Shown here: positions 47,853 to 58,920 of the stretch, one piece after another
Layout: each line of letters opens with the position of its first letter
How positions within the stretch are numbered: position 1 is the first letter of the stretch
From: Diplosphaera chodatii
Taxonomy: Eukaryota; Chlorophyta; Trebouxiophyceae; Prasiolales; Stichococcaceae
NCBI GenBank assembly: GCA_032358165.1
Contig: JAALGY010000054.1
Coordinates: 1,426,001-1,490,000, forward strand
Length of the DNA: 64,000 nucleotides
Direction: 5' to 3'
Made by a program: the position numbers and the translations under genes
The notes under the pieces: generated by a model
Told to the model about the DNA's origin: nothing
Databases searched by the model: none
The model's input: the letters and a program-made list of their open reading frames with translations, nothing else

Positions 47853-48280
47853 TGTGCGGCAGCACACCCGGGGCAGAAGCGGCCGGTCGACGCTTGCACC
47901 GGTCAAAGTATTCGATCGACCTCAGGAGGGTCCAAATGAACTGTGGAACCCCTCAGAGTGAGCAACACAGTACTGCACATCAGATTGTGCTGCCGCAGCT
48001 GCGGTCCAGAGTGTCGTGTCATGCTCGCTTATGAGGAGTTTGGTTGGTTGGTCATGTCTGCACTGGAACTACGACACATTCTTTCGGTGACTGAGGACGT
48101 TTGGAACAGCCCAGTCTGAAATCTTTCACGCAGTTTACCGTACATGGCCGACGATGGGTACAGCATGCGCATTGTGGCAGCCTGCATGGCATCCTGTCAG
48201 CTCGACATTGCGGTACCTCAGCAGTGCACGAGGGTCAATGTCGCCATCACGATGATCTTCTCAGGCCAACGTTTCCACCC
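47853..48280. other. Convergent intergenic region (SAMS / PSS)
   Basis: About 430 bp tail-to-tail spacer; 3' UTRs presumed. No exon or RNA gene seen. Confidence 0.35.
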
Positions 48281-50729
48281 TCACAGCGACTTGACTTTGG
48301 CTGCTTCAACTCGCGAGCGTACCCGCCACACCCATGCGCTCATGATGACAGCAAAGGCGCTGCACACGATGCCCCAGAACCACAGCACATGCGCCGGCCA
48401 GGGCTCAGGGAACATGCCCCGTCCAAACTTGATCACGACCGCCGTCTCCACCACAGCCATGCTGCAGTACAGCCAGGCGAAGAAGCCCAGCTTCCGGCTG
48501 CCATTGACCGCGGAGTCATCAATGTACGCATAATACTCCTGCACGGTGCGAGGCCATTGTCGGCGCAGCACATGCCGACAGTCTGCGACATTGCATAACA
48601 GCAGTCGTGACAGCGCAGAGTCACACTGGGCAGTCTCCAGGCCAGACCTTGGCTGTGGGAAGCGCCGCCAGGAACAGGATGAGCAGGCGGAGGGTGTTGA
48701 GGGGGTTGGTTGGCGGGATCCACAGTATGTACTTCAGGAAGAACGCATTGACCTGCAACCGATTGTCAAACGTTGCACCACAGAAACTGAACGTATTGGG
48801 TACGGTGAAAGGACAGTGTCCGAATGTGCAGCAGCCGGGCATGACCAGCAGTGGTCGCACCTCCATCAGCAGGAACACGGTCAGGAGCCCCAGGCTCTGC
48901 ACGCAGCGCTTGGGCGTGGAGAAGGCCTTCCACTGGAAGTCGTCCCAGGAGTAGGGCGTGAACTGCAGCAGCGAGCGCTTGGCCTTGGCGGTCAGGCTCG
49001 TCTGCTGGCTCAGCCCGCTCCAGTTGTAATCCTGCGCCTTGGCCCACTCCACCGTCTGCAGGCAACGCCGTTCAGAGGTGCTCACAAGGTAGATGATTTC
49101 GTCATTCGATAACAGCATCACAACTGTCCACTCACCAGCGGTGTGCCTGTTGCACCAATGCCAGCGCCGCAGGAGGGTATGACAGCGCATGCAAGTGCCA
49201 GTGCGGGAACAGTGTACAGGAGCAGGCAACCGCCTTGCGCACCTTCATGCCGGCCCACATGCCCAGGAAGTTGCAGACGGCGACGTCCAGGATCCAGGAG
49301 TCCCACCAGCACTCGTTGAAGTTCGGCAGCATGTGCTGGAAGGTCAGCTCCATCAGCTCGAAGCCGATGGACAGCACCCATAGCAGCTGGTAGTCCCGCA
49401 GGATCAGCGCCTTGCACCTGCGGCATGCAACACGACGTGGCCCTCGGCTGTGTCCTGAGAGCAGATGGACAGCTATGCGCAGGACAGCTGGTATTCAACA
49501 GGCCGCACACTTTGCACTGGGGAAGCTTGGGGTTTTTGCTTATGTTATAGCGAGACACAACAGCGGCTATGCAATCCACGGATCTGAGTAAGAGCAAGCA
49601 GCGCACCACCAGCCGAGGGTGTGTGCGACCACGAACTCATCAAACACGGTGCCCTTGATGACCTCCCAGTTGACGCGGTGCTCCTCTGCGATCCACAGCC
49701 GGCAATCGCTGCCGTATGCTCGCTCCTGTAGGTCCCGCCCCAGCTCCGGGAACAGGTGCTGTGAACATGAAGTGGTGTGTTGTCATGAGAGCATGATCAG
49801 GACGTCTGCGCAGGTTGCTAACAGACAGCTCACACATATTCCACATGGTAAGCCCGCACCCCGCACAGCCAGGTAGGCTGAGCCGCGGACCGCACAAGTC
49901 TGATGCTGTGCTTACCCTGAGGAACTGGCGGGCATAGCCCACGTCCTGGAACAGCAGGAACACCAGCAGCAGCAGGTACGCCACCAGCACGCCGTGAATG
50001 AAGCGCCACACGGCGGGGTGCGGCCGCACCATGCACGTCACTGGCCCCTGCAGCGTGGAGTAGCCTGCGGGCAGTGGACTAGTGTCGGTCGCTGTTGGCG
50101 CGGGTACAGCTAACATGAGCCACGGTATGCAAACCGGACGATCAAGCCCGAGTTCTAGCGTATTGTTGCTGTCAGCAATGACCGCAGTGTCAGGCATTTC
50201 CCAGACACACTATGGATGCAACGCCCACCCAGAAAGGCGAGCACCACAGCCCATACGCCAGCATAGGCATTGCGGTACGCCCGCGCCTCTGCCTCCCCGG
50301 TGTCGGTAGGCGCTGCCGGAGGTTTGAATGTCTGGCTGAAGTACAGCATGAGCGCCAGCCCTGAAGCAGTTCGCACGGCGGTTATCCTGACCTCATGCGG
50401 CAACTTGTGATTGGGGCTCCTGACGCATGTTGCATGAATGATGATCTCCTTGTCTCGTTCATGAGCACATCCCATGCAGTTCCTGCGCACATTTGCAGCG
50501 TCATACATGCATTATCATTCTCACCTATGGCGCCAAATGTGATGGTGCGCGGCTGATAGAGAAACTTGGTGGACGGATCCAGATCTTCCAGCGCTGGGTG
50601 CGGCTCTGGACCAATGCCGCTGTTGCTGAGCCTTGACCGGGTCTCTGCTAATGTTGGGTGGCGCTCCATGCCGTCACCGCCTGGGCATGCTTGGTTGCGG
50701 GCAGCTGCTTTCGAGGTCTCAAACTGCAT
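48281..50729 (-). CDS. PSS: Phosphatidylserine synthase, base-exchange type
   Basis: Makes phosphatidylserine by exchanging serine for the head group of an existing phospholipid, in ER membranes. The N-terminal exon (50729-50530) has [14 protein letters not shown] and a soluble start up to [13 protein letters not shown]. Then come a helix ([12 protein letters not shown]), [40 protein letters not shown] followed by [147 protein letters not shown] (after splicing), [20 protein letters not shown], and a last exon [18 protein letters not shown] with two helices, ending at 48281. These are the PSS1/PSS2-type motifs. The start may be 50729 or the next ATG at 50669. Confidence 0.92.
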
Positions 50730-51105
50730 GCAGAAGCTGACAGTTACTGCGGAGGGTCAACCGTCGTGGAGACTGCGGCCGAGCAAGAAGATGCTGATAT
50801 TGGATCTAGTCCCTGGTCAAATGTCCAGTAACATGTCACGATCAGCTACGCAAGGCAGGCGAGCAGCGAATATAGTCACGGCAATGCTGCATCTGTTTTT
50901 GACTGGAAACGCACAAGGCAATGCGGAGAGTGCCGTGTGCACATCGCATCCGGCATCTGTTGTGCAGCTGGCAACGCTAGCCAGATTAGCTCGACCTCCT
51001 GCTGGCCTGTCGCTAGTGGATCTGCTCAGCGCTCTTGGGCGGTTGGGCCTGTTCCACATTCTTTTTGCAGAAGACATCTGCGTTGCTGACGTGAGAGTGC
51101 AGAGC
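50730..51105. promoter_or_regulatory. Divergent intergenic region (PSS / archease)
   Basis: About 375 bp between outward-facing starts. A plus-strand frame is open upstream of the archease ATG but shows no conserved content, so I treat it as leader. Likely bidirectional promoter. Confidence 0.35.
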
Positions 51106-52234
51106 ATGGAGTCAGACGGCGGAGGTCTTCCGCAGCGCCCACCACGGTCCCGGCGGCGTGCAGCACCATCGGCGCACCCAGAGGATGACGCTGAGCGTGG
51201 GAACGCAAAACGAGCAGCAGGCAATGCAACGGATACATCAGGCGAACAGCCACATTCTGTTGATCAGCTTCCCACAGGTGCCGATCAATCAGCAGGCACG
51301 GCTGGATCAGCGCAGCTTCCGCCGGCGATGCACATCAGTGACAAGCACACGTCAGGAGCGTTGCGGAGCGCCAAAGTGGACGGCTACAATTTCGAATGTG
51401 AGTTTATTTGCTACGTCTGTCGCCAAACGACTAGGACTACAGCCTGACGTCGACCTGACATGCTGATGACGGGTGCTCGATGCCATGTAGATCTGGACCA
51501 CACGGCGGACATCCAGCTGCACGCATGTAAGTGCTCTTCGGCGATCAACGGTGTGACACGCCGCTGGCGTGATTGGCACGCACGTCAATGGTCGACCTCG
51601 CATTCGTTGCACGTCTGCAGGGGGCGGCGACGTGCAGCAGGCATTCGAGCAGGTGGCGCTGGCAATGTTCAACTACATGACGCCGTTAGCGGGCATCAGC
51701 ATCGACGAGTCGGCGACGCGGTGAAAAGCAAAACCTACACGATGACTTGCATGTGCATGTGTATCTATGTCATGATGTGATGAGCATGCGTCAGCTCTCC
51801 AACCACAATAACAGCATCTGCTTTATCGGCGTAGGACTTACAAGGCCAGCGGACATGACATGCACTCGCTGCTGTTCAACTATCTGGACGAGCTGCTGTT
51901 CGTGTTCTCCACGGAGCTGTTTGTGCCGTTAGAGCTGCACATCACAGAGTTCGACCGGGACGAGTGGCGACTAGAGGCCACTGGGTATGCAGACTCCAGA
52001 AACCTGCAGCGAGCAACCCAGCTTGCCTGCTTTCCTTCTGAATGGCGCACTTTCGTATGTACTAAACCAGCCATCAACATAACATTTGCTGAGTCTGGTT
52101 GTTGCAGGAAGGGCGAAACGTTCAGCCGGCAGAAGCATACGCAGGGGACAGAGGTAAAGGCCATCACCTACAGTGCCATGGATGTGCGGGAACAGGGCGA
52201 GGATGTCGAGGTGTTTGTCATCGTTGACATCTGA
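51106..52234 (+). CDS. Archease, RNA-ligase activator
   Basis: Archease activates RtcB-type RNA ligases used in tRNA splicing and related repair. Five exons chain exactly in phase: 51106-51400, 51489-~51531, ~51621-~51720, ~51835-~51985 and ~52109-52234. The core starts YLDHTADIQLHAWG (active-site Asp), then QQAFEQVALAMFNYMTPL, SGHDMHSLLFNYLDELLFVF, LHITEFDRDEWRLEATG, KGETFSRQKHTQGTEVKAIT and YSAMDV, and ends VFVIVDI, the highly conserved C-terminus with its metal-binding Asp. About 95 residues precede the core: a low-complexity Arg/Pro/Asp-rich extension absent from the short archaeal proteins. Whether that extension is a targeting signal is unclear; it is too acidic for a typical plastid transit peptide. 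Confidence 0.93.
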
Positions 52235-52598
52235 TATTCACGGATGTACCGAGGCTTGGGGTGGAGCAAAGCATCTGAAGTTGATAGTGTAGGACTTGTT
52301 CGTGGTTTACAGCACTTAGCTGAGCATGACCAGCCCACTGGTGAAAGTGCTGACGCTGCATTTGCCGCGAGTATGCCACACCAACAATTTGCAGCTGCAG
52401 AACAGCTGCTGTGACATAGCATAGCACTGCAACCTACTTTGGGCTCAAGCGCTACGATGCTGCATGCACAGCCTCGCCAATGCTTTGCTGCTACACCGCA
52501 TGCATGCCACCTGCCTTGAGCCCCCACATCAGCTCAGCCAGGATGACACCCGTGTGAACCTTGGGTGAACCACCCAATTGGCAGCCCCAGCCGCTGTC
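52235..52598. other. Convergent intergenic region (archease / Caprin-like)
   Basis: About 360 bp tail-to-tail spacer, no exon seen. Confidence 0.35.
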
Positions 52599-55500
52599 TC
52601 ACTGCGGCCCCTGCTGCTGCTGCTGTGGCTGCTGCTGCGGCTGCTGTGGCGGCCCGCCGTTGCCGCCCGGGCCGCCAGGTGGGCCGCGCCCCCGGCCGCC
52701 ACGGTAACCACCGCGGTACCCACGGCCCTCGCCCCTGTAGTCACCCCGTCCCTCGCCAGGTGGACCGCCACGGTAGCCCCCAAAGCGGCCACCGCCACCA
52801 CGGCCGCCCCGCCGGCCACCCCTGTGAACGACACAAGGGCCCGGCCTGGCAGTGTGAGTTTGGGCCGCGTCAACCTGCCCGCAGGTACGGCAAGCACGAC
52901 GACTGCCACGTGCGCCAATGACCCACCTGTCGCCGCCGCGGCCGCGGCCCGGCGCTGGCACCTCTGCATCGCTCGCATTCAGGCCGCCGCTGCCCTGCTG
53001 CGGCGCCCGCGCAAAGCCGCCTGCAGAGTGCTGTGCCTGCAGCGGCTGCTGTGGCGGAGCGCCCTGGCCCTGCTGCTGCTGCATCTGCTGGGGCGCCTGC
53101 AGCTGCTGCGGTGCTGCAGGTGGCTTGGGCAGCGACTCCTCCTGCGGCTGCTGCGGGGGCTGGGCAGGCATCGAGGGCTCCGAACTGCTGTCCATGCCAA
53201 GGCTGCTGCTGTTCATGAAGTTGATAGCTGCACAGCCAACATCCAGAGCTTGGACATGGAACCAAACAGGCAAATCTGAGCGCACGAGGATAAGCTTGTG
53301 GCCGCTTGTTTGGGGCCACGTGATCAATCGTGCAGCCTAGGGTTGGACATGTGCAGTGCACCTGGCATCTGCGGGGCTTCAAACTGAGTGGTGGGCGGCA
53401 CAGCCTGGAAGGCAGCCTTGGCACCAGGGTGGTACGATGCAGCGCCAGCGTAGATGCCTGAGCCATAGAACTGAGTTGGCAACTGCTGGTGCCCAGACTG
53501 CTGGTGCTGGGGCTGTGGCTGTGGCTGGATCTGATTGAGGCTGGTGAGATCGCCACCACTGAGCGTGTCCGGCAGACCCTGCAGGCATCGCAGCTTCTAC
53601 ATGGTTTCTGTTCGTACGACTGTGTTCAGCCGATAGGTGCGCCTGGCTGCTCACATCGATCAACATCACAACAGTGTCAAGACGCTTCAGCCCTCGAGGA
53701 GGCCAAGCAAGCTGCACAGCTACGTGGCGGATTGACATGATCAAGAGTGCAAGTGCGTGGCTGAGCAGCACCTGCGGCTGCAGGCTGGAGTGCAGGTCCA
53801 GGCCGCCGGCGTGCTGCTGGGGGACGACGGGGGGCGGCGGCGGCGGCTCAAGCACTGCCTCCGCCTGCGACACCGCGAGGCCACGGTACTCGCCGTCGCT
53901 GGTGCCGCCCGGCTGCACGCCATCCTCGCCCTCCTGCAGGTCACAGCAGGAATGCATGTGAGTCGGGGCTGGCTGCTGCTTTTGGCTGATGAAGGTGCAG
54001 TGTACGGCTCATGCAAGGAGGAAATTCCCACCTGCTCCTGCAGACATAATTCCACCTGACAGAGGACCGCTGTGGACGTCTCAGATTGTGCCAGAAACGA
54101 ATGCGGAGTGCTCCCACTACCTGGTGCATCTGCTGGATCTGCGGCTGGATGGTGAAGTAGTCCGACTTCATGATGTGCTCCAGCTTGCCAATGAGCTCGC
54201 CCACTGCATGCGGAGAGCGCAGTCAGCTATGATGGTTCGTGCACCAGCATCACCGCACGAAGCACAGCATCCTGCACAGGGCATTGTGCTGATTATGCTG
54301 GGCAAGCACTCACCAGTGGTGCCGTCAGCAGCCACAACGTCGGGCAGCGCCGCGCCTGGCTCCGTAAGCCACGTCTGCGCCAGGGCCTTGCATTCCTCCA
54401 GCGCCTCCTGGTTTCACAGAGCAGCGCAGCACCATTGGGCACCCCCACATAAAAGCGGTCGTATGTACGACAGTGTTGCAGCCAGATGCTCTGCTGGAAG
54501 TTTGCCAGACAGCAGACGAGGCTGTGCCCACCGAGTGGCTGTTCGTCTTGTTGGGGTGCCGCGTCAGCAGCAGACCTCCAAATTTGGCAATCCGGTCGAG
54601 GTCACTCTCCATCAGCACGCGCTCCTAAACACAGCCCTCAGGACAATCGATACATGCAACCAGAAGGTATGCGCTGTTGCAGACGAAGGGACTCTTAGCA
54701 GCATCACGAAGCTGCATACCTCGTTTGCATACTGATCGTAGGACAGACAAGAGTCGCGCTCCGCCCGCTGCACGTACTCTGACGAGCCGCTGAACAGCTG
54801 CAGAGTGTCGCAGCACACAGGGTCAAATGTTGCCACCAGGGGATGCCACTGACAACGTGCCGCCTGTTTTCCTTTGCAGCACGACACATATGAAGGCTAT
54901 GTCATAGGCCAGGCGAGCACTACCTGGGAGAAGTACAGCAGGCTCAGCAGACGGTCAACACCCCCGGGGGTCTGTCCAGGTGACGTTGTGGCCTCAGCGG
55001 TGGATTCACTGTGGTCCACGTCCTGATGGTTCTCCTGTGGCGGTGTGGACGGACCCTCTTCCTGTGGGCAGTTGTGGATCTCCTCAGAATGCTGCAAGAT
55101 GGTCAGGCAGGAGCGGGTGGTGGATAGTTGCCTATACTTGCCGCTGGCTGCAGGGTGGACTTCAGAGGCGTTGCTAAAGCAGCAAGCAGGACTCAAGTGC
55201 ATGTGAATGCGAGCACCACCGTTGTATCACACAGTGCCTTACCTTGTGATCTTCCGCAGTGTCAGCAGCGGCCTTCTCCTGTTCAGCACGTTCACGCTCA
55301 GCCCGCCGCTCGGCACGTGCTGCAGCCTTGGCATCCGCGGCAGCAATACCTTTGGCGACCTCTTCGGCCGCCGCTTCCTTCAGCAGCGGCGTGATCTTCT
55401 CCAGCTCATCGATGATCGCCAGCACGCCAGTCTTGCTCTTGAGCGTCTCACGCTGCAGGTGATCGAGCGGGGCACCACTCTCAAGACGCGCCAGAGAGAA

Positions 55501-55958
55501 GCAAACGGTCATTATTGCGTGCAAGCAGCAGCCTGCTCCAACCAATCCGATCTGCAGGGTTGTGGGCTGGTGCCAACTTGGCAACTCGAAGGTGCATGAA
55601 AGTTTTGGGGCACCCTGTGCCATGGGTGTCGGAATGACACGGCAAATCGTCCGTGATGTGCTCTAGAACACGACAATTGTGGCATAACATCCGTGTGTCA
55701 GCCAGATGGCGCAGATGCGTGTGACGGCTGCACCTGATCGGCATTCAGCTCCTTGCCCTGAGCCTCGGCGCCCTCAAGATCGGTGATCCTGTTCAGCCGC
55801 TTCCGGGCTGCTCGGAGGCGCTTTGCGACTGCGAGAGCGACGGGTGCGGCCTTCTCTGCGTCGGTGAACTGAGCTTCACCCTTGGCAATTTCGGCCTTGA
55901 CAGCAGCATCGGAGCCTGCTGCGGGCGCGCTGGTCTCGTCTTTCACCTTGCGTGGCAT
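52599..55958 (-). CDS. Caprin-family RNA-granule protein with RGG tail
   Basis: Caprins are cytoplasmic RNA-binding proteins of stress granules and mRNP particles. The start ATG at 55958 gives MPRKVKDETSAPAAGS, then RLRAARKRLNRITDLEGAEA and GKELNADQ, matching the helical Caprin N-motif (K-x-L-R-x-L-x-K-K-L...LN-x-DQ). It continues LKSKTGVLAIIDELEKITPL with an Ala/Arg/Glu coiled coil, DRLLSLLYFSQ, SEYVQRAERDSCLSYDQYAN, QEALEECKALAQTWLTEP, ELIGKLEHIMKSDYFTIQPQ, a Pro-rich stretch (VLEPPPPPPVV), GSGIYAGAASYHPG, FMNSSSLGMDSSS, and a Gln-rich region. After a final intron the protein ends with an arginine-glycine tract of about 70 residues (GGRRGGRGGGGRFGG and similar) and Pro/Gln repeats at 52599. 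The C-terminal RGG box is expected to bind RNA and be methylated. Family call is good; no direct functional evidence. Confidence 0.8.
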
Positions 55959-56433
55959 GCTTGCCAGCTCAGACCTCGTCGAACGCAACAGTAGTTCGTG
56001 GTATGTGCTAAGCGCTGAATGTGGGTTGGATCACAGTCTGCTGCAGGTGCGCTACCAGACGATCGGCGGAAATCCCTATCGAACCTTTGACCTAGTTCGA
56101 ATGGAGGTAGGGGAAAGGCCGCCTGGTCTCCGCTGCGGTCTTCAAAAACTTGGAGGACTTGAGCTTGCGCAATTCACATGTACACAGCAGCACACGCGCC
56201 GTTCTACCAGCACATCGGCCCTGCAAGAAGTCGACAACTGGCGGACCCCGCTTGTCGTCTCAGTCGTTGCCTTGCCAGGCCCGTTAACCCCAGTAGTTGA
56301 TATAGTTGCTGCATATTGTCCATCGCACATACTGGTCGCAAGTGTCGCCAGTCATTTGCTCAGCTAGGCGTTCGAGCTTAGCAGTTTGCCGGTAGGACAG
56401 GGCCCTCCTGCTCCGGTCCGATTTAGTACCGCC
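55959..56433. promoter_or_regulatory. Divergent region shared by Caprin-like and LSm4 genes
   Basis: 475 bp between start codons facing outward. No exon is supported. It probably holds both promoters. Confidence 0.45.
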
Positions 56434-57213
56434 ATGCTGCCGCTCTTACTACTCAAGACAGCGCAGAGCCATCCTGTGGTGATTTACAGTGCTGCATCTG
56501 CAGACACTCCTTCACGAGTCTTCACGCACATGTTCATTGCTGTGGCTGATGCACTGCTTCCTGCGAAGTGAACACATCTGCTGCCGCAGCTCCTAGAGCT
56601 GAAGAATGGCGAGACTTACAATGGGCACATGGTGGCGTGCGACAGCTGGATGAACGTGCACCTCCGGGAAGTCATCTGCACATCAAAGGTGGGCTGCATG
56701 TCTGCAGCTGCTGTTAAGCAGCTTGTTTGACGGAATGCGGTGAGTCAACACTGCATGCCACTCTGCGCAGGATGGTGATAGATTCTGGAGGATGCCGGAG
56801 ACGTACGTCCGGGGCAACACCATCAAATACCTGCGGGTGCCCAATGAGGTGTGCCACCAGGACGTATACACGCTTCTCAGATCTTCAAACCCAGGCATGG
56901 CGGCCATCTTGCATGTGCTGCTGTGCAGGTCATCGACAAGGTGAAGGACGAGAAGTTCAAACGCGATGGTAAGCAGCCAGAGATTCAACCATTGCATGGA
57001 AGCACAGCTTGTGTGCGCAGTCAACTATGGCACATTATGATGTTGGCAATCTGCATGCCCACACTTCGGACCTGAAAAACTGCAGAGAAGCGCCCAGCGG
57101 GTGGTGGCCGGGGTCGTGGTAGGGGGCGGACGCTGGGTCGTGGGGAAGGCAGGGGCGGAGGCGGCGGCAGAGGCGGTGGCCGGGATGGCGGACGGGAGGG
57201 CGCCCGCGAGTGA
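56434..57213 (+). CDS. LSM4: U6 snRNA-associated Sm-like protein LSm4
   Basis: Subunit of the LSm1-7 (mRNA decapping) and LSm2-8 (U6 snRNA) rings. Exons: [15 protein letters not shown] (56434-56478), [20 protein letters not shown] with [13 protein letters not shown] (56590-56688; Sm1 motif), [20 protein letters not shown] with LRVPNE (56771-56848; Sm2 motif), [13 protein letters not shown] (56930-56968), and [18 protein letters not shown] with further RGG repeats (57086-57213), stop at 57213. The length of about 135 residues and the RGG tail are typical for LSm4, whose tail promotes P-body assembly. All splice phases are 0 or 1 and match. Confidence 0.95.
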
Positions 57214-57473
57214 TGCTGCTTGTGTTGCAGCTGATCAGACCGTGCCATGTAGTTCAGAGTTATGTACTGCAAGCGTAAAAGAGGCAAAGGAACACGGATG
57301 GTGTCGCAGCGTCTTCACAACATGCAACATACTGCACTTCAGCTGCAACGCTCACGTGTAAGGTCTGTGCAGTGAGCATGAGCCAGTCCATCATCTCGCT
57401 GACTCTGCAACGTCATGCTTTGCCCGGCATCTGCTTGTGATCTTCACAGCAAATGTCATGGCATTTCCACTGC

Positions 57474-58391
57474 TCACAGCTCGCTAACGAAGTTGAGCAG
57501 GTCCTGCTCCTGCTGGTCATGTTCAGGGGACATTGGCCGCGCCCAGGCGGGACGCTTTGCTTGCTGCAGCCTTGACTGCAGCGCGTCCGCCCTGCTGAGC
57601 TGCTGGTTAGGGCTCCCGCTCCACGCCAAGCCGCTGCCGCCGAGCTCGCCAGCGGCTGCATGCTGCAGCTGGTCGGAGGAGCGCTTGGCTGGCTTGCGGC
57701 GCGGCAGGCGTGGCGGCCCCGCCTTCCGTGGCCGCAGCAGCGCTGCGAGGTGCATGGGGTCCTCAGGCCCCAGCGCTGCTGGCGCCGCGTGTGCAGCTTG
57801 CAGTGCATGTGCCAGCTGCAGCGTCAAGCACGCCCCCCTGCTGCGTGACTTGCCCGGCTTGAGCCGTTGCGGTGAAGCATTACATTCGTGCGGCGGCAGC
57901 TGCCATTGTCCTGGTTGGTGCCGTGGTGCACTTCTTGGTTCGGCTGGCTGGGGGAAACTCGGCAACCTGCAGTCAGCTGCCTCTGGCAGCGTTTGAGCTG
58001 CAGTGTCTTCGCACAGCACGTCGACCAGGCTGGCGGCTGTCTGTGCACTGTCAGCAGTGCTGCTGGGTTCTGCCAGAGGCGCCTTCGCCTCCAATAGCAG
58101 CTGCACCACTGACGACACGACCCGCTGGCTGCTATCTGAGTCCAGAGTGTGGACAGCAGTGCATCCCCTGGCAAGTTGGACCGGCTGCCCGGCTGCGGTA
58201 AAGTAGGCCAGGGCGGTGGCGCCATGCAAGGCTGCGGTGCAAATGTGCCGCACGTTTGGGGGCAGCTCCAGCAGCACAGATGGCAAGAAGGCTTCGTTGC
58301 TGTCCACTGCGTCGCTCCTGAAGGCTGCGAGCGGATTGCCCATTGTTTGAAAGTGCGACCCCCTGCCGAAAAGGTCAGACGCCACACACAA
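57474..58391 (-). CDS. Unrecognised protein with disordered basic middle and acidic C-terminus
   Basis: A single long frame of up to 305 residues. A strong acceptor (CTGACCTTTTCGGCAG) lies at about 58367, so the first residues from 58391 may be intron, with the real start MGNPLAAFRSDAVDSNEAF at 58340 or in an upstream exon. The N-terminal third is folded-looking (FLPSVLLELPPNVRHICTAA, SSQRVVSSVVQLLLEAKAPL). The middle is Pro/Arg/Gln-rich. The C-terminus ends EHDQQEQDLLNFVSEL. The antisense frames are shadows. I do not recognise the family. It ends 260 bp from LSm4, tail to tail. Confidence 0.6.
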   Translation of the reverse strand: MCVASDLFGRGSHFQTMGNPLAAFRSDAVDSNEAFLPSVLLELPPNVRHICTAALHGATALAYFTAAGQPVQLARGCTAVHTLDSDSSQRVVSSVVQLLLEAKAPLAEPSSTADSAQTAASLVDVLCEDTAAQTLPEAADCRLPSFPQPAEPRSAPRHQPGQWQLPPHECNASPQRLKPGKSRSRGACLTLQLAHALQAAHAAPAALGPEDPMHLAALLRPRKAGPPRLPRRKPAKRSSDQLQHAAAGELGGSGLAWSGSPNQQLSRADALQSRLQQAKRPAWARPMSPEHDQQEQDLLNFVSEL

Positions 58392-58920
58392 TGGTCAGTG
58401 GTAGCTTCAGTGCATGAGCGCTTGTTATGAATCAGTCTGAGTTTGGTACTCTGCGCTGACTGTGCAGCAGATAGCAAGAACGACGTGACATAATTTGTGG
58501 AGTCAAGCATCACCACTGTGAGGATGCGGATGTGAGCACAACTCCGTTTGCAGCCAAGCTGCGGGCGAACCGATGCTCAAGGTGCACCAAGTCAGGTGCC
58601 GGCCGCCGAGAACACGGCTGCAAGAGCACGGCAAGTTTTTGTGCTGAACGACGAATGTTATATGCTTTGTCGTCCGCACATAACAACCCGTCAGCGCTTT
58701 GCGGGCAATCGGTATTTCCGAGACAGGTTGGGAAGTAGGAAGCTCTGAAGGTCCTGCTGTCTCATCTTGCCCAGGCGGCCAACATGAACAGAGACGATCC
58801 TGGCTCGCCAGGGAGGCTTGTCAAGACAATAACTCCTCAACTGCCGCAGGCTCAGCACAACACCACGTCGGGCAGCTCCGCCGGGTTGGCCTGCTCTGAC
58901 ACCGCAAAGCTGCATATACA
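58392..58920. promoter_or_regulatory. Divergent intergenic region (unknown gene / TOC34-type)
   Basis: About 530 bp between outward-facing genes; may include an upstream exon of the minus-strand gene. A GCATATACA element directly precedes the TOC34-type ATG. No other feature seen. Confidence 0.35.
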
